A stretch of 64,000 nucleotides of DNA, taken from assembly GCA_038226175.1 (NCBI GenBank), contig JBBRQP010000008.1, positions 1 through 64,000 of the forward strand. Reading direction: 5' to 3'. Position numbers and translations under genes: made by a program. Below the pieces are notes generated by a model, which was not told where the DNA came from, did no database searches, and was given only the letters and a program-made list of their open reading frames with translations. Position 1 is the first letter of the stretch; every line of letters starts with the position of its first letter. This document shows, piece by piece, positions 1-8,583 of the stretch. The DNA is from JBBRQP01 sp038226175 (GTDB taxonomy: Bacteria; Cyanobacteriota; Cyanobacteriia; Gloeobacterales; Anthocerotibacteraceae).

Positions 1-126
1 CGCTCCCAAGGCAAGCGTGACAAAGAAAGTCTTGAAGAAGCGATAGGACAAGGGCTAAAGCGTATTACAGAAACTGATGCGAAAGGTTGGTTCACTCACT
101 CTGGTTATCTTGGTACATCCGTATGA
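1..126 (+). mobile_element. IS630-type transposase, C-terminal end (partial)
   Basis: The frame is open from base 1 and stops with TGA at 124-126, giving 41 residues. The end contains an Asp-Ala-Lys-Gly-Trp-Phe-Thr-His-Ser-Gly-Tyr stretch, which resembles the C-terminus typical of cyanobacterial IS630/Tc1-mariner transposases (a WF-x-H-x-GY tail). The catalytic DDE part lies outside the window. IS630 elements insert at TA, and a TA sits at 122-123 where transposase sequence gives way to hydrolase sequence. I infer that the right end of the element is at about 121-127. The terminal inverted repeat cannot be verified without the left end. Confidence 0.6.
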
Positions 127-345
127 AAACCGCTGTATGGCGGCAGTGATGACAGTATTCCTCAAAACACAGTTTTGCAGATGCAACAAGCCCTCAGGAC
201 AGCCCAAAGCTCCTCCGAAATTATCGTCTATCCTGATACCCCCCATGGTTTTCATGCGGATTATCGGCCTAGCTATCGACCACAGGCCGCTCAAGATGGC
301 TGGCAACGCTTACAGGCTTGGCTAAAGCGTTATGGGGTAGTTTAA
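127..345 (+). pseudogene. dienelactone hydrolase 3' fragment next to the IS end
   Basis: In the same frame as the transposase tail, directly after its stop, the sequence reads as the C-terminal third of a dienelactone hydrolase family protein (alpha/beta hydrolase). The segment Tyr-Gly-Gly-Ser-Asp-Asp-Ser-Ile-Pro matches the region of the catalytic aspartate, and HGFHADYRPSY carries the catalytic histidine. The stop is TAA at 343-345. No start codon or nucleophile elbow is present, since that part would lie beyond the insertion element. It overlaps the 3' end of the convergent ferrochelatase gene by three bases. The simplest reading is a hydrolase gene interrupted by the IS630 element. Confidence 0.65.
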
Positions 346-1334
346 TTTTTGGTTTGCAAAACCCGGTCATCAAGCTGCTCTTGCACGAGAGCAGCTAGTT
401 CATTAATAAAAGACCGTTCCATATTCAGCGTTGGTACGCGTCGGAAATGCTTGATCCCGCTTTGTTCAGCAAGATGACGGTACTCAATATCAATTTCTTG
501 GAGGGTCTCGATATGTTCAGAGATAAAACTAATCGGGATCGTCAAAAGTCGGGTCACCCCCTGACGCGCCAGACGTGGGATCACATCCTCAGTGTAGGGT
601 TGTAGCCATTCTACAGGTCCCACTTTACTTTGATAGGCCAGACTATGACGGTTGGGCAAATGCCAATTTTCGGTGATCAGGCGTACGGAATGCTCAATTT
701 CCTTTTGGTAAGGGTCACCATCGACTTCGACATAGCTTTTGGGTACGCCATGGGCCGAAAAAAGAATGTGCACCTGCTCGGGCGCATCAAATTTAGCGAT
801 TTCTTGCTGGATCAGTCGGGTCATGCCCTGGATATAACCGGGACGCTGATAAAAAGACCCAATATCGCGGCGTTGAATTTTTTGCAGTGCCGGGTCTTCT
901 GCCCAGAGTTGATCGAGTAATTTGTAACTCGAACCACTTGTTGAAATTGAATATTGAGGATAGAGGGGCAGGACTACCAATTGTTCGATGCCATCTTGTT
1001 TGATTTTTGTAATTGCTTCTTCGGTATAAGGATGCCAGTAACGCATTCCTACATATATTGTTACCTCTTGACCACGCTGCTGAAGGGCTTTTTTGAGGAG
1101 CCGTCCTTGCTGATGGGTGATCGCGCGCAGGGGAGATTTGCCGCCGATACTGGCATAATTTTTGAGAGAGGTGGGCGCACGCAGAGTTGAAATTAACCAA
1201 GCTAAGGGCTTTTGTAAAAATTTGATCGGAATGCGAATGATCTCAGGATCAGAAAACAGATTATACAAAAATGGTTTGACATCCGCCGAACGGTTGGGAC
1301 CACCTAGATTAAGTAATAAAACACCGACGCGCAT
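342..1334 (-). CDS. hemH: ferrochelatase without CAB tail
   Basis: Inserts Fe2+ into protoporphyrin IX, the last step of protoheme synthesis. The protein is 330 residues. It begins with the family N-terminus (GVLLLNLGGP), has the catalytic His in LFSAHGVP (His195) and the Ser-Glu-His-Ile-Glu-Thr-Leu motif with Glu273. Most cyanobacterial ferrochelatases are about 380-390 residues because of a C-terminal Hlip/CAB-like transmembrane segment. Here the protein ends soon after the catalytic core (residues 300-330 are hydrophilic) and no CAB motif follows. It is a single gene convergent with the hydrolase fragment. Assignment is secure; lack of the tail is seen directly. Confidence 0.96.
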   Translation of the reverse strand: MRVGVLLLNLGGPNRSADVKPFLYNLFSDPEIIRIPIKFLQKPLAWLISTLRAPTSLKNYASIGGKSPLRAITHQQGRLLKKALQQRGQEVTIYVGMRYWHPYTEEAITKIKQDGIEQLVVLPLYPQYSISTSGSSYKLLDQLWAEDPALQKIQRRDIGSFYQRPGYIQGMTRLIQQEIAKFDAPEQVHILFSAHGVPKSYVEVDGDPYQKEIEHSVRLITENWHLPNRHSLAYQSKVGPVEWLQPYTEDVIPRLARQGVTRLLTIPISFISEHIETLQEIDIEYRHLAEQSGIKHFRRVPTLNMERSFINELAALVQEQLDDRVLQTKN

Positions 1335-1558
1335 TCAAACATTCCTAACCTGCTTCTTTAAGCCTATAAGCACTAGAGCTGCCATGCAAGGGGTCTAGTT
1401 GCACATAATTATTAAAAAGGATTGATTTTGGCTATGGTCTAGTCAGATAGCTGCGCAAGTATCCGCTCAGAGTTTATACCCAGTTATGTACGAGCTGTAC
1501 TAAAAGCCGGAAAGCGGGTACGGTACAATAGCAAACGCTTAATGCTTTGGGAGCGGTG

Positions 1559-2815
1559 ATGCATAAATTCGAGATGCCAGCGATGAGTTCGACTATGACC
1601 GAGGGTAAAATCGTAGCCTGGAAAAAACAGGTCGGCGACGTGGTAGAAAAAGGCGACACGATCGTGGTAGTCGAGTCTGATAAAGCAGATATGGATGGTG
1701 AATGTTTCAATAATGGTTTTTTGGCGCAGATCTTGCTGCCAGTAGGGGGTATGGCTCCCATTGGTGCGACCATTGCCATCATTGCCGAGACTGCCGCCGA
1801 ACTCGAAGCACTAAAAAAAGCCCCTGTTGCCCCGATCGCTGCCGCTGCTGCGCCTAAAGCTGCTCCGGTCGTAGAAGCTGCCCCTGTCAGCACATCAGTT
1901 CCCGCAAAAGTATTGGTACCAGCTGCAGCAAGCAATGGTGGGCGGATTATTGCCTCACCCCGCGCCCGCGCCCTAGCCCAAGAATTAGGTGTTGACCTGA
2001 GTAAGGTGCCGCTGAGCAGTGGTCGTCCCCGTATCGAAGAAGCGGATGTGCGCGCCCAAGCGCTACTTCTGACGGCGGTAGTTCCAGCTCCCGCTGTGAC
2101 CCCCAAACCCGCTGCTCTACCTGTCACTACTACGACAGCGGCTGAAATAGCCCCACTAACCACGCTCCAGCAAGCCGTTGTACGGAACATGGAACAAAGC
2201 CTCCAGATTCCTAGTTTCCGGGTCGGTTATACGATTACGACCGATGCCCTAGATAATTTGTATAAACAGGTCAAAACCAAGGGCGTGACCATGACGACGT
2301 TGCTGGTCAAAGCCGTGGCCAATACCCTCAAAAAACATCCCTTGGTCAATAATGGCTTTACTGCTCAGGGTATCAAACACAACCGTGCGATCAATATTGC
2401 TGTAGCGGTCGCTATGGAAGACGGTGGCTTGATTACGCCTGTGTTGCAAAATGCTGATCAAAAAGATATCTACCAACTTTCACGGGAGTGGAAAGACCTC
2501 GTAGAACGCGCCCGCACCAAAAAACTCGTGCCTGATGAATACACCACGGGTACCTTCACGATCTCGAATTTGGGCATGTTTGGGGTAGACCGCTTTGATG
2601 CGATTGTGCCACCGGGGACAGGCGCAATCCTAGCGATTGGCGGCGTACAAGCACGGGTCGTTGTCCTCGAAGACGGTGCAAGTTTTGGTATCCGCAAACA
2701 GATGCAAGTGAATCTGACAGGTGATCACCGGGTTTTTTATGGAGCCCATGGTGCGCAGTTTCTAAAAGACTTAGCCCTACTAATGGAGAAGGAACCGCAA
2801 CATTTGACCCTCTAA
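1559..2815 (+). CDS. pdhC: pyruvate dehydrogenase E2 (dihydrolipoamide acetyltransferase)
   Basis: Acetyltransferase core of the pyruvate dehydrogenase complex, making acetyl-CoA. ATG at 1559 is preferred over TTG 1547 because GGGAG lies five bases upstream and the protein then starts MHKFEMPAMS as in relatives. Domain order: one lipoyl domain (residues 1-75, lipoyl Lys42 in ESDKADMD), an Ala/Pro-rich linker, an E3/E1-binding domain (about 122-160), a second linker, and the catalytic domain (about 190-418) with His390 in GDHRVFYGA. The usual HRxxDG motif has Tyr instead of Asp; I believe plastid and cyanobacterial E2 share this. It may be cotranscribed with secF, 41 bases downstream. Confidence 0.95.
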   Translation: MHKFEMPAMSSTMTEGKIVAWKKQVGDVVEKGDTIVVVESDKADMDGECFNNGFLAQILLPVGGMAPIGATIAIIAETAAELEALKKAPVAPIAAAAAPKAAPVVEAAPVSTSVPAKVLVPAAASNGGRIIASPRARALAQELGVDLSKVPLSSGRPRIEEADVRAQALLLTAVVPAPAVTPKPAALPVTTTTAAEIAPLTTLQQAVVRNMEQSLQIPSFRVGYTITTDALDNLYKQVKTKGVTMTTLLVKAVANTLKKHPLVNNGFTAQGIKHNRAINIAVAVAMEDGGLITPVLQNADQKDIYQLSREWKDLVERARTKKLVPDEYTTGTFTISNLGMFGVDRFDAIVPPGTGAILAIGGVQARVVVLEDGASFGIRKQMQVNLTGDHRVFYGAHGAQFLKDLALLMEKEPQHLTL

Positions 2816-2856
2816 TCCCCGTACTATAGAAAGAAACAGCCCTTGGGTCACAGCGC

Positions 2857-3768
2857 ATGGCGATTGATGTTGTCGGTAAACGTACAATTTGGCTCAGTAT
2901 CTCCGGGGCTTTGATTAGTATAGGATTGGTCGCCATGCTGGTGTCCACATTTACAATTGGAACACCTTTACGCCTGGGCATTGATTTTACAGGCGGGATC
3001 TTGTTGCAGCTCAAATTCACTAAAGAAGTACCTTCGATTGTGCAAGTGCGTGATCTTTTGGTGCAAAAAGAGTTGGGTACCAGCATTATTCAGCAATCTG
3101 GTAAAGACGAAATTTTAATCCGTGCCAAGCCGCTTAGCCAAGATGAACGCTTAGCTGTCCAGACGCTCCTACAACAAAAACTTCCGCCATTCACGATTCA
3201 GCGTGTTGAAACTGTCGGCCCGACTTTAGGTAAAGAACTTTTTCTTAATGGCTTGCTTGCGGTATTCGTTACGCTGGTTGCGATCTCACTGTATGCGGGG
3301 ATTCGCTTTCAGTCAGATTATGCCGTGTTTGCCCTGGTTGCCTTGTTTCATGATGTGCTGGTAACTCTCGGTTTTTTTGCCTTGATGGGACTAGTCACTG
3401 GCCTCGAAATAGACGCGCTTTCGGTGGTGGCTTTATTGACGGTGATTGGCTTCTCGGTTAATGATACGGTGGTCGTTTATGACCGAATCCGGGAAAATGT
3501 AAAATTTGTCTCTCGTAAAAAGCCCTTTGCCGAAATCGTAAATGATGCCGTTAATCAGACCTTTGCTCGCTCGGTGAATACCTCACTTACGGCTTTACTT
3601 ACGCTATTTGCTCTTTACTTTTTTGGTGGCGCGACCCTCAAGGATTTTGCCCTCGCCTTGATTGTGGGCTTTGCTTCGGGTACCTATTCGAGCATTTTTA
3701 ATGCCTCAATATTACTCGTGATCTGGCGTGAATATAAAAGCAACCAACCGAAAAAAGTAAAAGCCTAG
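2857..3768 (+). CDS. secF: protein translocase subunit SecF
   Basis: Integral membrane part of the SecDF complex that uses the proton gradient to pull secreted proteins through SecYEG. The 303 residues show the SecF plan: N-terminal membrane helix (about 12-32), periplasmic loop with the GIDFTGG motif (near residue 42), then five helices with the D-x-V-x-x-x-D-R-I-R-E signature (VVYDRIRENV). Length fits the family. secD, normally directly upstream in cyanobacteria, is not in the window; the upstream neighbour is the E2 gene. It ends one base before the end of the convergent methyltransferase gene. Confidence 0.95.
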   Translation: MAIDVVGKRTIWLSISGALISIGLVAMLVSTFTIGTPLRLGIDFTGGILLQLKFTKEVPSIVQVRDLLVQKELGTSIIQQSGKDEILIRAKPLSQDERLAVQTLLQQKLPPFTIQRVETVGPTLGKELFLNGLLAVFVTLVAISLYAGIRFQSDYAVFALVALFHDVLVTLGFFALMGLVTGLEIDALSVVALLTVIGFSVNDTVVVYDRIRENVKFVSRKKPFAEIVNDAVNQTFARSVNTSLTALLTLFALYFFGGATLKDFALALIVGFASGTYSSIFNASILLVIWREYKSNQPKKVKA

Positions 3769-3769
3769 A

Positions 3770-4462
3770 CTACAAGTCAATAATTGCGACTAAGCCTGTA
3801 TAAATTTGTGGAAAAGGTAATGGCTTCAACATAACTTTGAGTAAAAGACGATAAAACTTTGGATATTGCACAAAGTCCGTGAGTATTGGCTTGAGAGCAA
3901 CGGGAAGTTCTGGAAAAATTTTAATCCGTTGGGGCTTAATTATTGAACTCAAGGCATCAAGACTAGATTCGGTATAGTTGCGCAGATGGGTTTTATCTTG
4001 ATAGTGCAAAAAAGTAAGGTTATACTTTGTCATGACTTCATCTTCTTTGGGCACCGTAATAATCAGTCTTTGGCTAGTTACACGCGCTAGTTCACGGATA
4101 GCTTTGATGTCATCAATATGTTCCAACACATCATAACAATAGGTACATTCAAAGGTTTTATCAGCAAAGGGTAAATCAGTTAGGTCACTACACAAATAGT
4201 TGCCGTGAGGCTGCTGTTGACGGGCAATATCCAGAAATTGTTCAAACTTATCCACACCTGTGACCTCAAAGCCTTTAGCTGCCAAAAATTCGACAAATGC
4301 ACCACCACCACAGCCAGCGTCAAGGATACGTTTACCCGTCAAATAACGTTCTAAATAGGTAACTCTTTCGGCATTGAGTAGACCGCTCACCGAAGACCAG
4401 CCAAACTTTTGGGCATTGCCTAAAGTATAAAGGTTGGCATCGCTATCTTTCATGCTTGTCAT
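3770..4462 (-). CDS. class I SAM-dependent methyltransferase
   Basis: A 230-residue protein with the SAM-binding motif I RILDAGCGGGAF (residues about 46-56), the acidic end of strand 2 (VTGVDKF), and motif Asp-Val-Leu-Glu-His-Ile (CYDVLEHI) of Methyltransf_11 proteins. No membrane segment or signal peptide. The substrate cannot be told; the fold group includes quinone, lipid and small-molecule methyltransferases. It lies 62 bases downstream of metF on the same strand and could be the last gene of that run. Function beyond methyl transfer is unknown. Confidence 0.85.
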   Translation of the reverse strand: MTSMKDSDANLYTLGNAQKFGWSSVSGLLNAERVTYLERYLTGKRILDAGCGGGAFVEFLAAKGFEVTGVDKFEQFLDIARQQQPHGNYLCSDLTDLPFADKTFECTYCYDVLEHIDDIKAIRELARVTSQRLIITVPKEDEVMTKYNLTFLHYQDKTHLRNYTESSLDALSSIIKPQRIKIFPELPVALKPILTDFVQYPKFYRLLLKVMLKPLPFPQIYTGLVAIIDL

Positions 4463-4524
4463 ATGAGTTTCAGGGTTTTTGTACTATACAATCTTTTTAG
4501 TGATTTTAAACTGCTTTGAGACAG

Positions 4525-5415
4525 CTACGCCTCTAATGAGCCAATGCCAGCCTCATCAAGAATGCGCGGTACTAGTTCTTCTTTACGAATCGCCATGATA
4601 TGAACCCCTTGACAATAATGACGGGCTTTTTGAATTTGTTCAGCGCAAATCGTGATGCCTTCGCTCAGGGGATGCGCCGCCTTTGCCAGACGCTCAATAA
4701 TTGCTTCAGGAATCTGGACTCCGGGTAGTGTGCGGTTAATAAACTGCGCATTTTTGGCCGATTTCAATAGAAAAATACCCGCCAAAATTGGCTTACCACT
4801 CGGATAACCCAGAATATCCATAAACCGAGCGAACTGCTCAAAATCCGTGACCATTTGCGTCTGAAAAAATTGTGCTCCGGCTTGGATCTTGCGGGTAAAA
4901 CGACTCTTAAGCCCGCTCAAACTCGGTGTCTGCGGATCAATGGCGGCACCAGCAAAAAAGTTGGTTGGGGCATTGAGCGGATGGTCTTCCCAATCGAGAC
5001 CCTGATTGAGTTTTTGGATTGCCATCAAGAGGCGTACCGATTCAAAATCACACACCGGGCGTGCCGAAGGATGATCACCCGCAGACACCGGGTCTCCGGT
5101 CAAGGCCAAAATATTCTCAATCCCCAGAGCTGCTGCACCGAGTAAATCACCTTGCAAAGCAATACGATTACGATCCCGACAGGCTAACTGACAAATTGGC
5201 TCAAGCCCACTACGTTGCAATAAAATGCTCGCTGCCAAAGGACTCATGCGCATGACGGCTCGATTAGAATCAGTGACATTAACACTGTGCACCCGTCCAG
5301 ATAAAAGACGGGCTGTCTGTAAAAACTCACGGGTATCCGGGCCTTTGGGGGGCACTATTTCGGCGGTAATCAAAAAATCGCCACGGGCTACAGCGGTGCG
5401 TAGAGTTAAGGGCAT
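4525..5415 (-). CDS. metF: methylenetetrahydrofolate reductase family protein
   Basis: Expected to reduce 5,10-methylene-THF to 5-methyl-THF with FAD, feeding methionine synthesis. The 296-residue chain opens with ITAEIVPPKG (E and PPKG conserved in the TIM-barrel MTHFR fold), followed by VNVTDSNRA and the NILALTGDPVSAGDH segment that contacts FAD and folate. The late motif KPILAGIFLLKSAKNA is also typical. The short bacterial form is the usual length. It starts eight bases after the stop of the kinase-like gene, so both are likely cotranscribed from the hrcA/secG side. A sequence-related corrinoid/MTHFR-like variant cannot be excluded. Confidence 0.85.
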   Translation of the reverse strand: MPLTLRTAVARGDFLITAEIVPPKGPDTREFLQTARLLSGRVHSVNVTDSNRAVMRMSPLAASILLQRSGLEPICQLACRDRNRIALQGDLLGAAALGIENILALTGDPVSAGDHPSARPVCDFESVRLLMAIQKLNQGLDWEDHPLNAPTNFFAGAAIDPQTPSLSGLKSRFTRKIQAGAQFFQTQMVTDFEQFARFMDILGYPSGKPILAGIFLLKSAKNAQFINRTLPGVQIPEAIIERLAKAAHPLSEGITICAEQIQKARHYCQGVHIMAIRKEELVPRILDEAGIGSLEA

Positions 5416-5422
5416 AGTTCTA

Positions 5423-6430
5423 TTATTTCATCGAATCGGGATAGAGCAAGGCTATTACTTGTTCTAGCTGCGCCTCTTGCCGACGAATATCTTGGTAGAC
5501 TGCGATTTGGCGGCGGGCACGGGCGCGATGATGGGCGGCGGCACTTGGATAAGCCTGAGCATCCCATTGGAAATAATTTTGCTCGATCACATCTTGTAGA
5601 TAACGCATGCCGAGTTCTAGGGTAATCAGTTTGATCCCAGCTAATAGCTGATCGACTTCTTGTGTGCCTAGCTGACCCGTCGCCGCATAACCCGTCAATC
5701 CCGCCTGAAATGCACTCAGGCTAAAGGTTTGCCCAACCGTACACCAAGACCGGAAAGCATCGCCTAGCTCCACACACAAACTCTGCTGCATCAAGGTATC
5801 GAGATCCACGAGTCCACTGACAGTACCCGAGTCGGTAAATAAGAAATTGGCTAATTTTAGATCGCCATGAATCAAGTGTTGGGGTAACGTTGGTAAATAG
5901 AGCTGAGGCACCGTTTGGGCAAAAAAGTCTAATTCCGGCGCAATCTCCGCTCTGTCGGCGTAGGTTTGTAATTGCTCAAAAATATAAGCCGTGTCATGAA
6001 AGTGCGCTAACTGAAACTTAAATTGATAGGGAAAATCTGCCAGCAAACGATGAAATAAGCCCGTCGTCCGTCCGGCTTGTTCAATGTAGTACACCGAAGG
6101 CGCAGTCGGATGGGTCGTACCCGCTAATTTGGGCATCACCCGCCATAGGTGTCCCTCTAACGTCAGATGTAACTGTCCGTGAGCGGTCATCAAAAATTCT
6201 GGAACCGAAAAATCATGCTGCCGTAAATAAGAGCTAATGGCTTGAGCATCTTCGGTAACCCGCCCATCAAAAATGGGATGCATTTTTTGGGCAATATATT
6301 GGTCTTGCGCCGAGGTGAGCAGCCAAGTTTGGTGTAACAAGCCCGAGGTAAGCAGCTCAATTTGGCTAACTTCTGGCAGCTCAAAAGCAGTACAAATCGG
6401 TACCAGCCAAGTCTGTGCGAGTTGGGTCAT
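5423..6430 (-). CDS. aminoglycoside phosphotransferase (APH) family kinase
   Basis: A 335-residue protein-kinase-like fold enzyme. Visible motifs: catalytic loop LIHGDLKLANFLF (His188, Asp190, Asn195) and the metal-binding LVDLDTL (Asp209/Asp211). An N-terminal Ile-Ala-Gln-Lys (about residue 46-49) is a plausible ATP-binding lysine. The arrangement resembles phosphotransferases acting on small metabolites such as N-acetylhexosamines, choline or homoserine; aminoglycoside resistance need not be implied. It sits between secG (six bases upstream) and metF (seven bases downstream) in one tight run. Substrate unknown. Confidence 0.8.
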   Translation of the reverse strand: MTQLAQTWLVPICTAFELPEVSQIELLTSGLLHQTWLLTSAQDQYIAQKMHPIFDGRVTEDAQAISSYLRQHDFSVPEFLMTAHGQLHLTLEGHLWRVMPKLAGTTHPTAPSVYYIEQAGRTTGLFHRLLADFPYQFKFQLAHFHDTAYIFEQLQTYADRAEIAPELDFFAQTVPQLYLPTLPQHLIHGDLKLANFLFTDSGTVSGLVDLDTLMQQSLCVELGDAFRSWCTVGQTFSLSAFQAGLTGYAATGQLGTQEVDQLLAGIKLITLELGMRYLQDVIEQNYFQWDAQAYPSAAAHHRARARRQIAVYQDIRRQEAQLEQVIALLYPDSMK

Positions 6431-6436
6431 GATGAC

Positions 6437-6679
6437 CTAGAGCAAGCGGGTAAAAAACTTGGAACTCAACAGAGCCGATAGCACCAAAAATGTCCCCACC
6501 GCGCCCCAAGAGATCCGGTCTAGGTTTTTTTCAGCACTTTTTTGGCTAGAGAATAATTGAGCTTGACCACCAATAGCCGCCACGCCATCGCCCTTAGCCG
6601 CATGAAGCAGAACAGAGATCGTGATCGCTACCGCAGATAGCAGCCAAATGATTTTTAAGATAACCGCTAAGATTGCCAC
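6437..6679 (-). CDS. secG: preprotein translocase subunit SecG
   Basis: Small membrane subunit of SecYEG that helps SecA-driven export. The 80 residues form two hydrophobic helices (about 3-25 and 57-78) separated by a Gly-rich cytoplasmic loop with the family-typical pattern GDGVAAIGGQAQLFSS followed by AEKNLDRISW. Length and topology match bacterial SecG. It lies in a minus-strand run, 37 bases after the secreted hypothetical protein and six bases before the APH-type kinase. Confidence 0.93.
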   Translation of the reverse strand: MAILAVILKIIWLLSAVAITISVLLHAAKGDGVAAIGGQAQLFSSQKSAEKNLDRISWGAVGTFLVLSALLSSKFFTRLL

Positions 6680-6716
6680 AAAATTCTCACTGGGCTGTGA
6701 TTTCTAGTGTAAACCA

Positions 6717-7139
6717 CTAGCGCACGATGAAGGTACCCTGCAAGGTCAAATTAGGAACGCCATGTTGACCTGGTAAGGTAACCTCGACCTGGTGGGGGCC
6801 AGGAGCCGCCCGAAACCCATGTAGCCGTAGACGCAGCTGTCCTTCACTAATTTGCTGCTCGATCAACAAAAAACGATCTTCGGGCAAAGCTACCGCCAAA
6901 GACCCCGCTAGAGCCGTCTTAGCTAGGGTTGAGATGTCGTTGCCATCGGTGCGCACTTGAATTTGATCCCAAGCAAAATCACTTAGGGTAAAACGCGCAC
7001 GTGCGACCAAAATTGTCAGATCAATTGGATTACGCAAAATAAATCCCGGATTAAAAGTGATCGTCAGACTCTGTGCCCAGAGCGGTTGTCCCCACAGACT
7101 CAGGGTCAAACCCAGTGCGATTATCCACCGTTGCCTCAA
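6717..7139 (-). CDS. hypothetical secreted protein
   Basis: 140 residues starting with a clear signal peptide (MRQRWIIALGLTLSLWGQPLWAQ, likely cleavage after WAQ at about residue 23). The mature part is beta-rich with no cysteine and ends FIVR. I do not recognise the family; an immunoglobulin-like or periplasmic beta-sandwich fold is only a guess from composition. Its ATG overlaps the hrcA stop by four bases, so translational coupling to hrcA is likely. Its place between a heat-shock repressor and secG hints at envelope protein quality control, which is inference only. Confidence 0.7.
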   Translation of the reverse strand: MRQRWIIALGLTLSLWGQPLWAQSLTITFNPGFILRNPIDLTILVARARFTLSDFAWDQIQVRTDGNDISTLAKTALAGSLAVALPEDRFLLIEQQISEGQLRLRLHGFRAAPGPHQVEVTLPGQHGVPNLTLQGTFIVR

Positions 7140-8179
7140 GAAAAAACAGCCATCGAGAGATGTTCAGCCGTGGCCTGGACTGAGGCAATCACCCGGTCAT
7201 AGGGTAAGCGCGTCGGGCCGAGGATGCCCACCGAACCTAAGGTTAGCCCTTGATGGGTAAAAGTCCGGCTTACCAAACTGCAACTATGCATCGGCGCAAG
7301 GGGATTCTCTGCCCCAATCCGAATCGATACCCGCTCCTCACCACCATCTCGCAAGATCAAAGCTCCCAGATGTACGCGCTCTTCTTCAAGTAAATTGACC
7401 AAGTCCTGCAAGCGTTGGGTTTGACTAAATTCGGGCTGGCGCAAAATCTCTCCGACCCCACTCACAAATACTTGACCCACCTGAGGGGTCAGTACAGCCT
7501 CACGGATCAACAAAATGACATTTTTTAAGAAATCAGACCAAGCATGAATCTCTTGCCAATGCGGTTCACTCATGTCGAGATCCTTGAGCGTCCGATTGGT
7601 TAGATGCGCATTCAAAAAATTATTAACTTCTTGTAAGTCAGCTTCAAGTAATGCGACGGGCAGATCCACCAGAAATGAGTAGGTTTGCAAGGTATCGGTT
7701 ACTAGCAATAGCATCGCCCGCCCTTCGCCGACAGTGGCGAGATGCACATGACGCAACATCGCCAATTGTCCGACTGGTGCGGTAATCAAGGCCACACAGC
7801 CAGTTAATACCGCCAAAACCCGTGCTGCCCGGTCGAGCAAACTCTCAAAATTGCGATGCAAAGATTCACCTAACTGAGCAGAAACTAACTCACGAATCTG
7901 TTGCGTTAAGGTTTCTGAAGGTGCTAGTAATTCATCGACATAGACCCGGTAGCCCGAGTCCGAGGGAATCCGCCCTGCCGAAGTATGGGGCTGAAACAAG
8001 AGCCCAGCCTGTTCTAACAGATTCATGGCATTACGTATCGAGGCCGAACTCAAATCAAACCGATATACTTCCGCTAGCATTTTGGAACCTACTGGCTCAG
8101 CGGTGTCAATGTAGTGATTGACCGTCGCCCACAGAATTTGTCGATGACGGGCATTAAGTTTCACGTTTGGGTCGTGCAA
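7136..8179 (-). CDS. hrcA: heat-inducible transcription repressor HrcA
   Basis: Repressor that binds CIRCE elements in front of groE-type chaperone genes and is itself folded by GroEL. The 347-residue protein has the N-terminal winged helix (LNARHRQILWATVNHYI, then GSKML, SSASIRNAMNLLEQAG), the typical PHTSAGRIPSDSGYRVYVD segment, and the C-terminal GAF-like domain ending with a GPTRLPYDRVIASV motif. It overlaps the upstream fur-like gene by 19 bases and the next gene by four, so the three are almost certainly one transcript. No CIRCE-type long inverted repeat was noticed upstream of this run. Confidence 0.96.
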   Translation of the reverse strand: MHDPNVKLNARHRQILWATVNHYIDTAEPVGSKMLAEVYRFDLSSASIRNAMNLLEQAGLLFQPHTSAGRIPSDSGYRVYVDELLAPSETLTQQIRELVSAQLGESLHRNFESLLDRAARVLAVLTGCVALITAPVGQLAMLRHVHLATVGEGRAMLLLVTDTLQTYSFLVDLPVALLEADLQEVNNFLNAHLTNRTLKDLDMSEPHWQEIHAWSDFLKNVILLIREAVLTPQVGQVFVSGVGEILRQPEFSQTQRLQDLVNLLEEERVHLGALILRDGGEERVSIRIGAENPLAPMHSCSLVSRTFTHQGLTLGSVGILGPTRLPYDRVIASVQATAEHLSMAVFS

Positions 8180-8583
8180 GATTCACACACTCCATACAGT
8201 TCTACTTGGCAGGACTCTACATGACCACGCACTTCAGCTTGGAGTAAAGGTGCTGGATTGGGCAAATCCACATCCAAAATCACGCCACACTGGGTGCAAT
8301 GAAAGTGATGATGCGGGTCAGACCGCCAACCATAACGGTTGCCTTGGCTATCTGCCAGCACTTCAATAAAGTCTTTACTGACGAGGGCTTCTAAATTTTG
8401 GTAGACGGAGGAGTAGCCGACACTTTGACCAGCTAATTGCAAACGGCGATAAATGGCTCCGGCACTGAGATGATCCTCTGTGGCACACAACAGCGCTAGG
8501 ATCGCCCGTCGTTGCGGACTGACCCGCATCCCGGATTGGCGACAACGTTCTAAAACTGTGGTGAGCTGGGCAGAATCAGTCAT
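8161..8583 (-). CDS. Fur family metalloregulator (PerR/FurC-like)
   Basis: 140 residues with the Fur winged-helix domain (MRVSPQRRAILALL, then GYSSVYQNLEALVSKDF as recognition helix, about 20-85) and the dimerisation domain with the HHHFHC metal ligands and two CxxC zinc knuckles (HCTQCG, VCESC). The metal-sensing loop reads GNRYGWRSD, lacking the Asp that PerR proteins keep after NRY, so PerR is less certain than the family. Could sense peroxide, iron or zinc. First gene of the run that includes hrcA, with which it overlaps. A candidate target site is the Fur-like box at 15925-15946. Confidence 0.85.
   Translation of the reverse strand: MTDSAQLTTVLERCRQSGMRVSPQRRAILALLCATEDHLSAGAIYRRLQLAGQSVGYSSVYQNLEALVSKDFIEVLADSQGNRYGWRSDPHHHFHCTQCGVILDVDLPNPAPLLQAEVRGHVESCQVELYGVCESCTTQT

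Noticed and set aside
2740..2760. E2 active site with Tyr instead of Asp (HRVFYG) as inactivation
   Set aside because: I believe cyanobacterial and plastid E2 share Tyr here, and the catalytic His is present.
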